Source of the DNA: Deltaproteobacteria bacterium HGW-Deltaproteobacteria-4
GTDB lineage: Bacteria > Desulfobacterota > Desulfuromonadia > Desulfuromonadales > UBA2197
Assembly: GCA_002841765.1 (NCBI GenBank)
Contig: PHAV01000001.1
Span: 62,001 to 126,000 of the forward strand
Reading direction: 5' to 3'
Length of the DNA stretch: 64,000 nucleotides
The notes below the pieces were generated by a model. That model worked only from the letters and a program-made list of their open reading frames with translations, did not search any database and had not been told where the DNA came from. Position numbers and translations under genes: made by a program. Each line of letters begins with the position of its first letter. Position 1 is the stretch's first letter. Below, one piece after another: positions 24,668 through 34,274 of the stretch.

Positions 24668-25804
24668 TTATTGCCTCAGAGCGGCATCGGGGTCGATGGT
24701 CGCCGCCCGCCATGACGGTATGATGGTCGCCAGGGTGTAGGGGACTGTCGTCAGGAAAAAGAGGGTCGCCAGTTTATCAAATTCCACTCTCGGGATAAGG
24801 CGAAACTCTGGATAGATAACGGCCCAGCCCTTGAGGGCTGGTTCAAAGATTCCGGCTGAAAAGAAATAAACATGACCATAAGCGGCGATAACGCCAATAA
24901 GGAAAGCACAAAGAGAGACGCTGGCTCCTTCCCAGAATTTGAGCAACAGGACATCGCTGGTTTCCCATCCGACTGATTTGAGGATACCGATCTCCCGTTT
25001 CTCTTCGGCGCTCAGACCGGAGGCTTTATCCCAGGCAAAAATCAGGAAGGCACAGACCGAGGTCAGCAGAAGCACAACCATCATGCCGCTCCGCCAGTCA
25101 AAGATAGCATCGTAGGTGCGGAGTATTTCGTTTTTCAGAATGGGGCGGCTATCAGGAAAATGTTCAATAATTTTCTCGGCGATCGTGATCAGTTCCCGCT
25201 GGTTGGCGACGCTGACCGCCAGATCGACGGCAAGTTCCGTCGGCAGATTGAACAAGGCCCTGAAATCATTTTCAGAGATCAGGACCAGATCGCTGGTCAC
25301 TAATTCTGACTCGCTCGACAATAGTCGGGAAACAGGAAAGAGTAGGATTTCACCACGGGAGGAGCGGAAGGATAGAAAATCATTCACTTCTATTCCGCGA
25401 CTGCGGGCAATGCCGGCACCGATGACTATCTCCCCCTCGGCAACATCGCGATTGTCTGGCACCTGCACTGTGTAGTTAGCGCCGGTGACCGGATCGAAAT
25501 AGTATCCCCAAAGTCGGGGGGCTACTGCTCGCACCCCGCGAATTTCAGAAATGGTGCTTATATAATCAAGGGGGATGAGGGCGTGGCGGCCGGCAGAGAG
25601 CCGCTGCACCACCATGTCGGGGGCATCGGCCAGTAAGCTGGCAGCTTCATTCTTTATCGCTGCGGTGAAAAACATCACCGAGGCCAGTAAAAAAATGACA
25701 AGACTGTAGATCAGCAGGAGCGAGAGATTCTTTCCTCTCCGTCGTTCAAGGGAGGCAAGAGTGAAATCGAGGATGTTACGTTGGCGTTCGAGATTACGGT
25801 TCAT
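24668..25804 (-). CDS. FtsX/MacB-like ABC permease
   Basis: The 378-residue protein has one N-terminal membrane helix (about 28-50), a large extracytoplasmic domain and three C-terminal helices, the FtsX/MacB topology. KREIGILKSVGWETSDVL is the conserved coupling segment. Homologues of this arrangement next to NosL-type proteins are thought to take part in copper-centre maturation or transport; here that is inferred from neighbours. ATG overlaps the previous gene stop. Confidence 0.85.
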   Translation of the reverse strand: MNRNLERQRNILDFTLASLERRRGKNLSLLLIYSLVIFLLASVMFFTAAIKNEAASLLADAPDMVVQRLSAGRHALIPLDYISTISEIRGVRAVAPRLWGYYFDPVTGANYTVQVPDNRDVAEGEIVIGAGIARSRGIEVNDFLSFRSSRGEILLFPVSRLLSSESELVTSDLVLISENDFRALFNLPTELAVDLAVSVANQRELITIAEKIIEHFPDSRPILKNEILRTYDAIFDWRSGMMVVLLLTSVCAFLIFAWDKASGLSAEEKREIGILKSVGWETSDVLLLKFWEGASVSLCAFLIGVIAAYGHVYFFSAGIFEPALKGWAVIYPEFRLIPRVEFDKLATLFFLTTVPYTLATIIPSWRAATIDPDAALRQ

Positions 25805-26097
25805 TGCCGGCCTCGAAAGGGACGGGGCGGAAAGATCAACGAGCCGCTGGGAAAGTGTTCAAGGGCCAGGGGATGGTCCTGAAAAGCCGCATGGTTATCG
25901 GCCTGACTTAGATGCCGGGTATAGCGAGCTTCGGTAAACAGGGCCAGGTCGGTTAAACTGAGGCTGCGGGCAAGTTGACGGTTACGCTCCCTGATCGCTT
26001 GATGCCGGTGCTGTTGAAATTCTCCCCAGAGTCCCCCGAGCAGAGCCAGGCTGAGGCAGCCGAATATCGTGACAGCAAAGAGATCAGAGCGGCGCAT
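25801..26097 (-). CDS. Small membrane-anchored protein of the NosL/ABC unit
   Basis: A 98-residue protein with one N-terminal membrane segment (FAVTIFGCLSLALLGGLWG) and a hydrophilic, His-containing remainder (HRHQ, HLSQADNHAAFQDHP). No family is recognised. Its TGA overlaps the permease ATG and it starts three bases after the NosL-like gene, so it belongs to the same operon. It may be an accessory subunit of the transporter. Confidence 0.65.
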   Translation of the reverse strand: MRRSDLFAVTIFGCLSLALLGGLWGEFQQHRHQAIRERNRQLARSLSLTDLALFTEARYTRHLSQADNHAAFQDHPLALEHFPSGSLIFPPRPFRGRQ

Positions 26098-26100
26098 GCG

Positions 26101-26577
26101 CTAATCCAACTCTTTTAACAGAGGCGGGGTGATTTGCTCAAATGTGACGATCTGACGGCCGATATGATCTTGCAAAAAGCCCTCGGCGTCTTCCCGGCGA
26201 AGGAAGGGAACGAGATCGTGCCCCATGGGGCCAAGGACGTCGCTCCCCGTGACATACCAGGCCCGGCGACCATCGATAGCGTTGAGAGTGTAGTAATCCT
26301 TGACTTGAATATTTTTAATATGTTGCCTTGAGATTTCCGGCAGATAGCGCTTGGGGAAGTGGATAAATTTTAAGAGATCCTTGGGGGAGCAAAAGAACTC
26401 GGGACTGGCTCCTTCAACTTCGAGCGCCGCAGACCAGTCAGGATGACGAGTAACGAACATGCCGCATACGGCACATTTGCTCTTTGCTCCCGGCTCAAGG
26501 AGGGACACGGCGGCAAGAAGAGGTGTCACACAGCCCAGTAGCAGGGTCAGGAACAGGAAGAAGCGCAGTCGGCTCAT
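26101..26577 (-). CDS. NosL-family copper-binding (lipo)protein
   Basis: A 158-residue exported protein with CAVCGMF near residues 35-41, FFCSPKDLLKF, and GPMGHDLVPF, all conserved in NosL. NosL proteins bind Cu(I) in the periplasm and deliver it to nitrous oxide reductase; no nosZ is in the window. LLLGC (Cys16) may serve as lipobox. The ATG at 26577 is chosen because the signal peptide begins there. As first gene of a five-gene minus-strand unit convergent with the multicopper oxidase block, it may deliver copper to those oxidases; that is a hypothesis. Confidence 0.83.
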   Translation of the reverse strand: MSRLRFFLFLTLLLGCVTPLLAAVSLLEPGAKSKCAVCGMFVTRHPDWSAALEVEGASPEFFCSPKDLLKFIHFPKRYLPEISRQHIKNIQVKDYYTLNAIDGRRAWYVTGSDVLGPMGHDLVPFLRREDAEGFLQDHIGRQIVTFEQITPPLLKELD

Positions 26578-26863
26578 GGAGTGTTTTTTCTTTCGTAATG
26601 AAGATGGGTTATTTGCGAGGCAGTACCACACTCAACAATTTGCGCAATTCTGGTTGATTGATTTCACCTAAGATACGCAAGCGGAGAATCCCTTCGTGGT
26701 TGGCAATTACATTTGTATGGCCAACGACATATTAGCAAATACAGATTTTTCTATCACAGGATGCTGGCGTTCGTCTATAAATGAGTCATGACAAGGACAG
26801 ATCGCCACTTGTGGAAATTGTCACTCAATCCCCCTTCTTTGGCCATCTTCATCCGGCTCTTTT

Positions 26864-28477
26864 TCAGAGTCCGCTGATCTCCTGATCCTCCGGATAGGTC
26901 ACATCGAATACGGTCATTAAATGACGTCTTTCGCCTGGAGCCAGGGTTAAAGTCCAGGTCAGGATACCGTCGCTACCTATCTCTGCTTCTTTTGGGGTGG
27001 GGGAAGTGATTTCCACCGTGATCTCTTCATGGGCGGAGACCGGTACCTGCTCGCGCACCAGCAAGGTGATCGGCCGCGACTTGCCGTTGACGATCTCGGC
27101 TTCATATTCGTAATGTTTCCGGACCTTTTTGTTAAAAGCCCCGATGCGCTCGGTAAACTGTTTCTGCAGCTTGCTGCTGGCAAAGATCGTTTCATCCCGG
27201 CCGAGGGTCAGACGCATCTCGTCGCCGGCAAGGATCGGTTTCTCTACCCTTTGGGTACTGACAAAGCGGCCATCGAGAAAGATGTTCAGTTCACCTTGCG
27301 GCAGCGGGAAGACAAAGGGATTTTTGAGTTCAGCAGTCAGTGATGCGTATTTCGCCAGCTTCGGGATCGCGAGATATTCGAATTTTCCTTCGGCGCCGGA
27401 GGAGGAGACGAGGATCTTGTGGGGTTGATTGTCGGAGGGGAGGACGATCTTCTGCGTCAGGACATAGCTCGTCGATGTTGCTTCACTTCTGCTTTCGGGG
27501 AGTGCCATGTCGTCAAAGGGCGCGGCGAGCATGGTGGCTTGTGGCGCTTCGGACATTTCCATCATCTTGGCTCGTCCGTAGCTCTGGTAAACCGGCGGCT
27601 GGTAGATGTCGAGACGCCAGGGAGCCAGCTCGGGAAGTTCACCGGAGAGCGCCGGTCGGGCTGTGGAAATCTCGATATTGCTGCCGCTGAAATCCTCCCC
27701 GCTGGCCTGTTTGACGATGGCGAAGAAGTTAAGTTCGAGGCGTTGGCTCAGGGAATCGGCCCGTACCTCATATTTCGGCGTCCATTCGACACCGCTCAAA
27801 AAGTAGGAGTAGTCGAGATTAAAAGATGTTGCGGTCTCGGCAAAGACGGTGACCAGGATGCTTTTCGACTCCTCCCGGCCGGCCCCGAGATTACGCTTCT
27901 CTTTTTCGAGATCAGCTTTCTTCTTGCTGAGGTCGGTCATACTCTCTTCGAGCTCTGCAATCCTCCCCAGACGCTCGGTCATGGTCTGTTCCATGGCGAG
28001 CAGGTAGTCACGGACGGTGGGGAAGGAGGTGTTCTGATCCTGCGAGAAAGGGATGACTTTTTGCAAGAAAGCCAGGGAGTTTTTCTGTACCGTCAGGAGG
28101 TTCCCCTGGCGGATGAGTTCTTGGTCGATTTTGTCGATCCGGGCCTGCACCTCTTTGGTCCGTTCTTGATCGGCCTTGAACAGGGCGGTACGCCGTACCT
28201 CGATATCGATGATCCGGACTTTTCCGGCGCTGCGAATGCCGGCCTGGACGGAATCATCGATGATTCCTGGCGACAGAGCGGTGAGTTCGAGAATGTTTTC
28301 CCCTTTGATCACCGCTACCGGCAGCGTTTTTTTGAGCATGGCCCGGTCGGGATAGATAACGACCCCTTCCGTGCTCGCCGCCGAGTTCGGGTAAACTGGA
28401 ACCGCGCTCCAAGAAAGGTCCGGCATGAACAGGAACTGAAATAACAGCAGTAGGCAGGGCAGGGATTTTCGGAACAT
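26864..28477 (-). CDS. MuiA-family protein (DUF4139)
   Basis: A 537-residue exported protein with a signal peptide (ending near LSWSA), an N-terminal DUF4140-like segment (ASTEGVVIYPDRAMLKKTLP), a coiled coil at about 105-210 and a C-terminal DUF4139 beta-rich domain (SYFLSGVEWTPKYEVRA ... LTWTLTLAPGE). This is the mucoidy-inhibitor A family of unknown biochemical role. It follows rodA on the same strand after about 55 bases containing an A/T-rich TATAAAAT box, so it may have its own promoter. Confidence 0.82.
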   Translation of the reverse strand: MFRKSLPCLLLLFQFLFMPDLSWSAVPVYPNSAASTEGVVIYPDRAMLKKTLPVAVIKGENILELTALSPGIIDDSVQAGIRSAGKVRIIDIEVRRTALFKADQERTKEVQARIDKIDQELIRQGNLLTVQKNSLAFLQKVIPFSQDQNTSFPTVRDYLLAMEQTMTERLGRIAELEESMTDLSKKKADLEKEKRNLGAGREESKSILVTVFAETATSFNLDYSYFLSGVEWTPKYEVRADSLSQRLELNFFAIVKQASGEDFSGSNIEISTARPALSGELPELAPWRLDIYQPPVYQSYGRAKMMEMSEAPQATMLAAPFDDMALPESRSEATSTSYVLTQKIVLPSDNQPHKILVSSSGAEGKFEYLAIPKLAKYASLTAELKNPFVFPLPQGELNIFLDGRFVSTQRVEKPILAGDEMRLTLGRDETIFASSKLQKQFTERIGAFNKKVRKHYEYEAEIVNGKSRPITLLVREQVPVSAHEEITVEITSPTPKEAEIGSDGILTWTLTLAPGERRHLMTVFDVTYPEDQEISGL

Positions 28478-28532
28478 CTTCGGCCTCCAGTCAGTTGCGA
28501 TGATGTGTCATGCATATATTTTATACCACTGT

Positions 28533-29630
28533 TTAAAACATAAAGCGCCGCATGCTGACATTGAGAAGTAATCCTGTGCCGATCATCGTTGTCAACATGC
28601 TGGTGCCGCCGTAGGAAAAGAGGGGGAGGGGGATGCCGACAACGGGCAGCAGACCGGTGACCATGCCGAGATTGATAATGATGTGCCAAAAGAGCATGGC
28701 GGTGACGCCGACGGCGAGATACATGCCGAAACGGTCTGAGGCACGGCGGGCGATATAGATTCCCCAGATGATGATCAGGAGATACAGGGTCAAAAGGACT
28801 GCAGTGCCGATAAACCCCCATTCTTCGGCGAAGACGGAAAAGGCAAAGTCGGTATGGCGTTCGGGGAGGAAGGCGAGTTGTGACTGTGTCCCCTCCATGA
28901 AGCCTTTGCCGGTGAAGCTGCCGGAGCCGATAGCGATCTTTGACTGGATAATGTGGTAGCCGCTGCCGCGGGGGTCAGCTTCGGGGTTTAAGAAGGTAAA
29001 GATGCGTTGACGTTGATAATCGTGCAGGAAGGACCAGCCGATCCAGGCCGCGACGACGGCGGCACCGGCCAGGGTGACAAAGGTGCGGAGCTTGACACCG
29101 GCAAAGAGAATCATGGTGGAGCCGATAAAGAGGAGCATCATGGCTGTGCCGAGGTCGGGTTGTTTGAGGATGAAGGCGACCGGCAGCAGGACCAAGCCAA
29201 GAGGAATCAGTAACTCTTTGAGATTGAGGCCGCCAAGCCGGCCATGCAGGGCAAAGTAGCGGGCCAGGGTGATGATAATCACCACCTTGGCAATTTCACT
29301 CGGCTGCAGATTGATCGGTCCAAGGCTGAGCCAGCGGGTCGCTCCCATCGCGGTCTTGCCAACGAGCATGACTGCCAGTAACAGGAAGAGAGTGAAGCCG
29401 TAAGCGAAAAAAGCGGAATATTCAAGGTGACGATAATCAAAGAGACAGAGTGAGAAGGCGATGCCGAGGCCGAGTGCGAACCAGGTAAGCTGTTTGAGGT
29501 AGACAGGGGTGGCCCCGGACCAGTCTGCGGTTACACTGCAGAGGTTGAGGATGCCGAGGCCGGCAACCGCGACGATTAATCCCAAAAGCATCCAGTCGAA
29601 GTGGGTGACGAGGCGACGGTCGAACATCAA
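28533..29630 (-). CDS. rodA: Peptidoglycan glycosyltransferase RodA (SEDS family)
   Basis: The 365-residue, about ten-helix membrane protein has GATRWLSLGPINLQPSEIAK, KQPDLGTAMML, FAEEWGFIGT and PLPLFSYGG, all signatures of the RodA/FtsW family. RodA polymerises glycan strands of the lateral wall with PBP2. The mrdA gene ends one base before it, so the two are co-expressed within the mre operon. Confidence 0.95.
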   Translation of the reverse strand: MMFDRRLVTHFDWMLLGLIVAVAGLGILNLCSVTADWSGATPVYLKQLTWFALGLGIAFSLCLFDYRHLEYSAFFAYGFTLFLLLAVMLVGKTAMGATRWLSLGPINLQPSEIAKVVIIITLARYFALHGRLGGLNLKELLIPLGLVLLPVAFILKQPDLGTAMMLLFIGSTMILFAGVKLRTFVTLAGAAVVAAWIGWSFLHDYQRQRIFTFLNPEADPRGSGYHIIQSKIAIGSGSFTGKGFMEGTQSQLAFLPERHTDFAFSVFAEEWGFIGTAVLLTLYLLIIIWGIYIARRASDRFGMYLAVGVTAMLFWHIIINLGMVTGLLPVVGIPLPLFSYGGTSMLTTMIGTGLLLNVSMRRFMF

Positions 29631-31598
29631 TTAGTCTCCAAAGGGCGACACGGCCGCCGGCTCATCAGGGAGGGGAGGGATCGCCTCAACCTCTTCCGGG
29701 AGTTCAGAAGGGGAGACTTCCGGGTCGAGGGTTTCCGGGGCGGGTGCTATGGGTTCGGCTTTGAGCGCCGGCGTGACCACATCCTTGAGTCCGAAATATT
29801 CGGCAAAGATGGCGCGGGCCACCGGGGCGGCAGCACTGCCGCCGTGACCACCATGTTCGACAATCACCGCCACGGCGATCTTCGGTTTGTCGACCGGGGC
29901 ATAAGCCACAAAGAGGGCGTGATCGCGCAGTATTTTTCGATCGCCATTGGCGACAGCGGTCTTGCTTTGAATGACCTGGGCCGTCCCGGTCTTGCCGGCT
30001 ATCCGCAGGCCGGGGATCCGACTGGCGGCGCCGGTTCCGCCGGCTTCATGGACCACCGCCTCCATCCCGGCGCGAACGCTGGCAAACATGCCTGGTGGTA
30101 CATCAAGAATGTTGAAAGTGTCGGGGGCAGTGTTAAAAATGACCCGGCCGTTGAGGTCTTCGATGCGCTTGACCACCTGCGGGCGCAGAACTTTCCCGCC
30201 ATTGGCAACCGCGGCAGTCATCACTGCCAGCTGCAGAGGGGTGGTTAAGACATACCCCTGGCCGATGGAGGCAATCGCCGTTTCACCGTTGAACCAGCTC
30301 TGGTTAAAACGTTTCTTCTTCCACTCTTTGGTCGGGATCAGTCCCTTCTTGACGCTGTCGAGGGGGAAGTCGTAGTTTTGCCCCATCCCCATCTCCAGAG
30401 CGGTGGCGGCAAGCTTGTCAATGCCGAGTTTGAGACCGACTTCATAGAACCAGACGTCACAACTTTCTTTGATTGCCCGGCGTAAATCGACGCTGCCATG
30501 TCCGTCGCGCTTCCAGCAACGGATGACTTGATTGTGTTTGCCGATGGTGATGCTGCCGCCGCAGTGAACGGTGGTCCCGGCGGTGGCGGCGCCGTTACGC
30601 AGCGCGGCAATGGCGGTAACGAGTTTAAAGGTCGAACCGGGGGGGTACTGACCGGAGATGGCGCGGTTCTGCAGCGGTTTGAGCGGGTCGTCGCGTAGGG
30701 CATTCCATTCTTTGAGTGAAATCCCGCCGGAGAAGAGGGCCGGGTCGAAGGTCGGCCGGCTCGCCATGGCTAAGACTTCGCCGGTCTCGACGTCAATGGC
30801 GACGGCGGCGCCGCTCTCTTCGCCAAAGGCTTCTTCGGCAACTTTTTGAAGTTGACTGTCGAGGGAGAGATAAATCTTCTTGCCAGGGACCGGTGCAAAT
30901 CCCTGTAGCTGGCGCAGTTCGCGGCCATGGGCATCGACTTCGACGCGGCGTTCGCCGCTGATGCCGCGCAGTTCCTTTTCGAGATGCTTCTCCAAGCCGG
31001 TCTTGCCGACCATGTCGCCGGGGCGGTATCCAGTGAAATTGGGATCTTGCAGGTCCTTTTCGCTGATCTCGCCGGTATAACCGAAGAGGTGTGCGCCTCT
31101 TTCCTTCTGAGTATAGGTGCGTACCGGTATAACCTTGATCATGACGCCGGGGAGATGCAGATCGTTCTCCTGGAGGATCTCCATGGTGTCGCGACTGATG
31201 TCGTTGACAAGTGGGGCCGGCAGGTAGGGGGGATAGCGTTTAAGTAAGGTGTATTTCCGCTGCAGATCGTTGTAGGGAACACCGAGGAGCGTGCTGAGGC
31301 GCAGTAGCAGGAGATCAGGGTCCTCGATCTCCTGACGGATGAGGGCGACGCTGAAGGAGGGACGGTTCTCGACGAGGAGCTCGCCGTTGCGGTCGAAGAT
31401 TGTGCCGCGCGGCGGTTCGATGGGGATGAGGCGGGTGCGGTTGCGATCGGAAAGGGAGACATATTCATCGCTCTGGATAACCTGCAGATACCACAGTCGG
31501 CCGAGGAGGAGGAGAAAAAAACTGGCGGCGACCAGGGAGAGAACATAGAAGCGGCGGCGCAGAGCGGATGCAGATGATCCAGGAGAATTAAGCCCCAT
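29631..31598 (-). CDS. mrdA: Penicillin-binding protein 2
   Basis: The 655-residue protein has an N-terminal membrane helix, a pedestal domain and a transpeptidase domain with PPGSTFK (catalytic Ser in SxxK), SCDVWFY (SxN-equivalent, as in other PBP2) and KTGTAQ. It crosslinks peptidoglycan during elongation with RodA. A Pro/Glu-rich tail follows the catalytic domain. The ATG at 31598 has GGGAGGG at proper distance and overlaps mreD by 11 bases; an ATG eight codons upstream is less well placed. Confidence 0.94.
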   Translation of the reverse strand: MGLNSPGSSASALRRRFYVLSLVAASFFLLLLGRLWYLQVIQSDEYVSLSDRNRTRLIPIEPPRGTIFDRNGELLVENRPSFSVALIRQEIEDPDLLLLRLSTLLGVPYNDLQRKYTLLKRYPPYLPAPLVNDISRDTMEILQENDLHLPGVMIKVIPVRTYTQKERGAHLFGYTGEISEKDLQDPNFTGYRPGDMVGKTGLEKHLEKELRGISGERRVEVDAHGRELRQLQGFAPVPGKKIYLSLDSQLQKVAEEAFGEESGAAVAIDVETGEVLAMASRPTFDPALFSGGISLKEWNALRDDPLKPLQNRAISGQYPPGSTFKLVTAIAALRNGAATAGTTVHCGGSITIGKHNQVIRCWKRDGHGSVDLRRAIKESCDVWFYEVGLKLGIDKLAATALEMGMGQNYDFPLDSVKKGLIPTKEWKKKRFNQSWFNGETAIASIGQGYVLTTPLQLAVMTAAVANGGKVLRPQVVKRIEDLNGRVIFNTAPDTFNILDVPPGMFASVRAGMEAVVHEAGGTGAASRIPGLRIAGKTGTAQVIQSKTAVANGDRKILRDHALFVAYAPVDKPKIAVAVIVEHGGHGGSAAAPVARAIFAEYFGLKDVVTPALKAEPIAPAPETLDPEVSPSELPEEVEAIPPLPDEPAAVSPFGD

Positions 31599-32124
31599 GA
31601 ACACCCTCCCGCAGGTGGTCAAAGCCGGGGATCGACAGTCGTGGTGCGAATCGTCTTCGCAGACCCGTAATCAAGGAGATGAGAAGAAGGGCGGTGAGGA
31701 CATTAATACTCCCCTGAAAGGTGGCGCGCTGGAGAAGGAGGGGGGTCATCCGTTGCAGATCAGCAAAGCTGCCGAAGAGGATCATTAGTCCACTCTGCAG
31801 CAGGGAAGCGCAAAAGACCATAAAGAGCAAAAGGAGGGGGCTCTCAGTGTTCACTGCTTGTATGGAAGAACGGCCGACGATGAAGATGCTCAGATAGATG
31901 GTGGCATGCAACCCGAAATGTGTGCCGCCGCAGCTGTCGAGAAGAAGGCCGATTCCCCAGGACAGGAAAGCGCCACGCATGACATTTTCAGTCAGACACA
32001 GATAGACGACTAAAAGGAGCAGGAGCTCGGGCTTGAAGTAGTGGGGGAGGAGTGTCGGCAGCAACGTCGTTTGACCAAGCAGAAACAAGAGAGCACAGGT
32101 CAGGAGAACCAGGAGGCGGGTCAT
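31588..32124 (-). CDS. mreD: Rod shape-determining protein MreD
   Basis: The 178-residue protein is almost wholly hydrophobic with five or six helices. LLDSCGGTHFGLHATIYLSIFIVG and the position between mreC and mrdA identify it. MreD is part of the elongasome in the inner membrane. ATG overlaps the mreC stop as ATGA. Confidence 0.88.
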   Translation of the reverse strand: MTRLLVLLTCALLFLLGQTTLLPTLLPHYFKPELLLLLVVYLCLTENVMRGAFLSWGIGLLLDSCGGTHFGLHATIYLSIFIVGRSSIQAVNTESPLLLLFMVFCASLLQSGLMILFGSFADLQRMTPLLLQRATFQGSINVLTALLLISLITGLRRRFAPRLSIPGFDHLREGVHGA

Positions 32125-32960
32125 GGTTTGCCGACGGGGAGAGAGGATGGCACCTCGGTAGAGAAGATGACAAGGACCTCTTCCAGATGCTCGAAGTCGA
32201 CAGCCGGTTCGACTTCGACGGTTTGGAACATATCAAAGCCCCGCTTGTCGACGCGGGTCACGGCTCCGACGATCAGTCCTTTGGGGAAGCCGCCGCCGAG
32301 ACCGGAAGTGAGGAGGAGATCGCCGACCTGCACATCGTCGGTGAGGGGGAGATAGTCGAGGCTCATGCCGTCGCCGTCGCCGCGGCAGATGGCACGGGCA
32401 CGCGTCCGCTCGGTAATAGTCGAGAGTTTCGATGCGGCATCGACAACCAGAAGAACCCGCGAAGAATGGGGAGTAGAGGTGACGACCCGGCCGACGACCC
32501 CGTAAGCGGAGACAACGGCCATCCCTGAGCTGATCTGGTCCGAGCTGCCGCGGTCGATGGTGATGCTGCGAAACCAGCTGGTGGCATCGACGCCGATCAC
32601 CCGGGCAGTCACCATCCTTTCTTCCCGCTGCGCACTGAAAGAAAGGAGTTTTTTCAGGCGCTCATTCTCCTTCAGTCGTTCTTCATGACCGACGAGTTGT
32701 TCCTTGAGCAGCGCGTTTTCGTTACGCAGACGGGCCGTTGTTGCCTCCGGGGAACCGAAAAGGTTGGTGCGGACCGCCATGACACCGTCGCCGACGAGCA
32801 TGACACTCTTTTGCAGGGGGTAAACAACGGTGAGGAGTTTGCGCTCGAGCGACGAGGGGGTATCTTTGTGGCGCAGGTGCGAGCTGTAATAGCTCAAAGA
32901 TGCGATCAGAAGGAATCCGAGGGAAACGAGTCTCCAGTATTTTTTAAACAGTTCGCGCAT
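32121..32960 (-). CDS. mreC: Rod shape-determining protein MreC
   Basis: The 279-residue protein has a short cytoplasmic start, one membrane helix (about 12-27), a coiled coil (LRNENALLKEQLVGHEERLKENERLKKLL region) and the periplasmic beta domain (IGVDATSWFRSITIDRGS ... LLTSGLGGGFPKGLIVGAV). It bridges MreB/RodA and PBP2. A stem-loop lies between mreB and this gene. Confidence 0.94.
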   Translation of the reverse strand: MRELFKKYWRLVSLGFLLIASLSYYSSHLRHKDTPSSLERKLLTVVYPLQKSVMLVGDGVMAVRTNLFGSPEATTARLRNENALLKEQLVGHEERLKENERLKKLLSFSAQREERMVTARVIGVDATSWFRSITIDRGSSDQISSGMAVVSAYGVVGRVVTSTPHSSRVLLVVDAASKLSTITERTRARAICRGDGDGMSLDYLPLTDDVQVGDLLLTSGLGGGFPKGLIVGAVTRVDKRGFDMFQTVEVEPAVDFEHLEEVLVIFSTEVPSSLPVGKP

Positions 32961-32972
32961 GTATTAACGTCG

Positions 32973-33005
32973 TACGGCGGCACCAGGAAAGTCGGTGCCG
33001 CCGTA
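32973..33005. repeat. Intercistronic palindrome between mreB and mreC
   Basis: TACGGCGGCACC (32973-32984) and GGTGCCGCCGTA (32994-33005) form a perfect 12-bp stem with a 9-base loop. No T-tract follows in the mre direction. It may stabilise the upstream mreB message or be a REP-like element, as its outer sequence (CCGCCGTA) recurs in the hairpin after purC. Confidence 0.55.
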
Positions 33006-33035
33006 AAGAAGAGTTCCGTCAGCGACAGTCTGTGA

Positions 33036-34142
<1,107 letters not shown>

Positions 34143-34274
34143 TCACCGTAACAAAATCATCAAGGCATTTCAAGGAGAAAACTTAAAAAGGGAGTTGCAT
34201 TTCGACCCCTCTTTGTCTAACATCGGGGAGTTTTTTAAGCCTTTAATAATCAGTTTGTTTGTGAGGAGCCTCAA

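Noticed and set aside
22955-26577. The NosL/ABC unit considered as part of a nitrous oxide reductase cluster
   Set aside because: No nosZ, nosD or nosR is present in the window; the ABC pair is of MacB/FtsX type and the membrane protein is not NosY.
26578-26863. Intergenic stretch examined for a small RNA or gene
   Set aside because: It is A/T-rich with a TTGGC/GCCAA inverted repeat and presumably holds the promoter of the NosL unit, but no gene or defined RNA could be supported.
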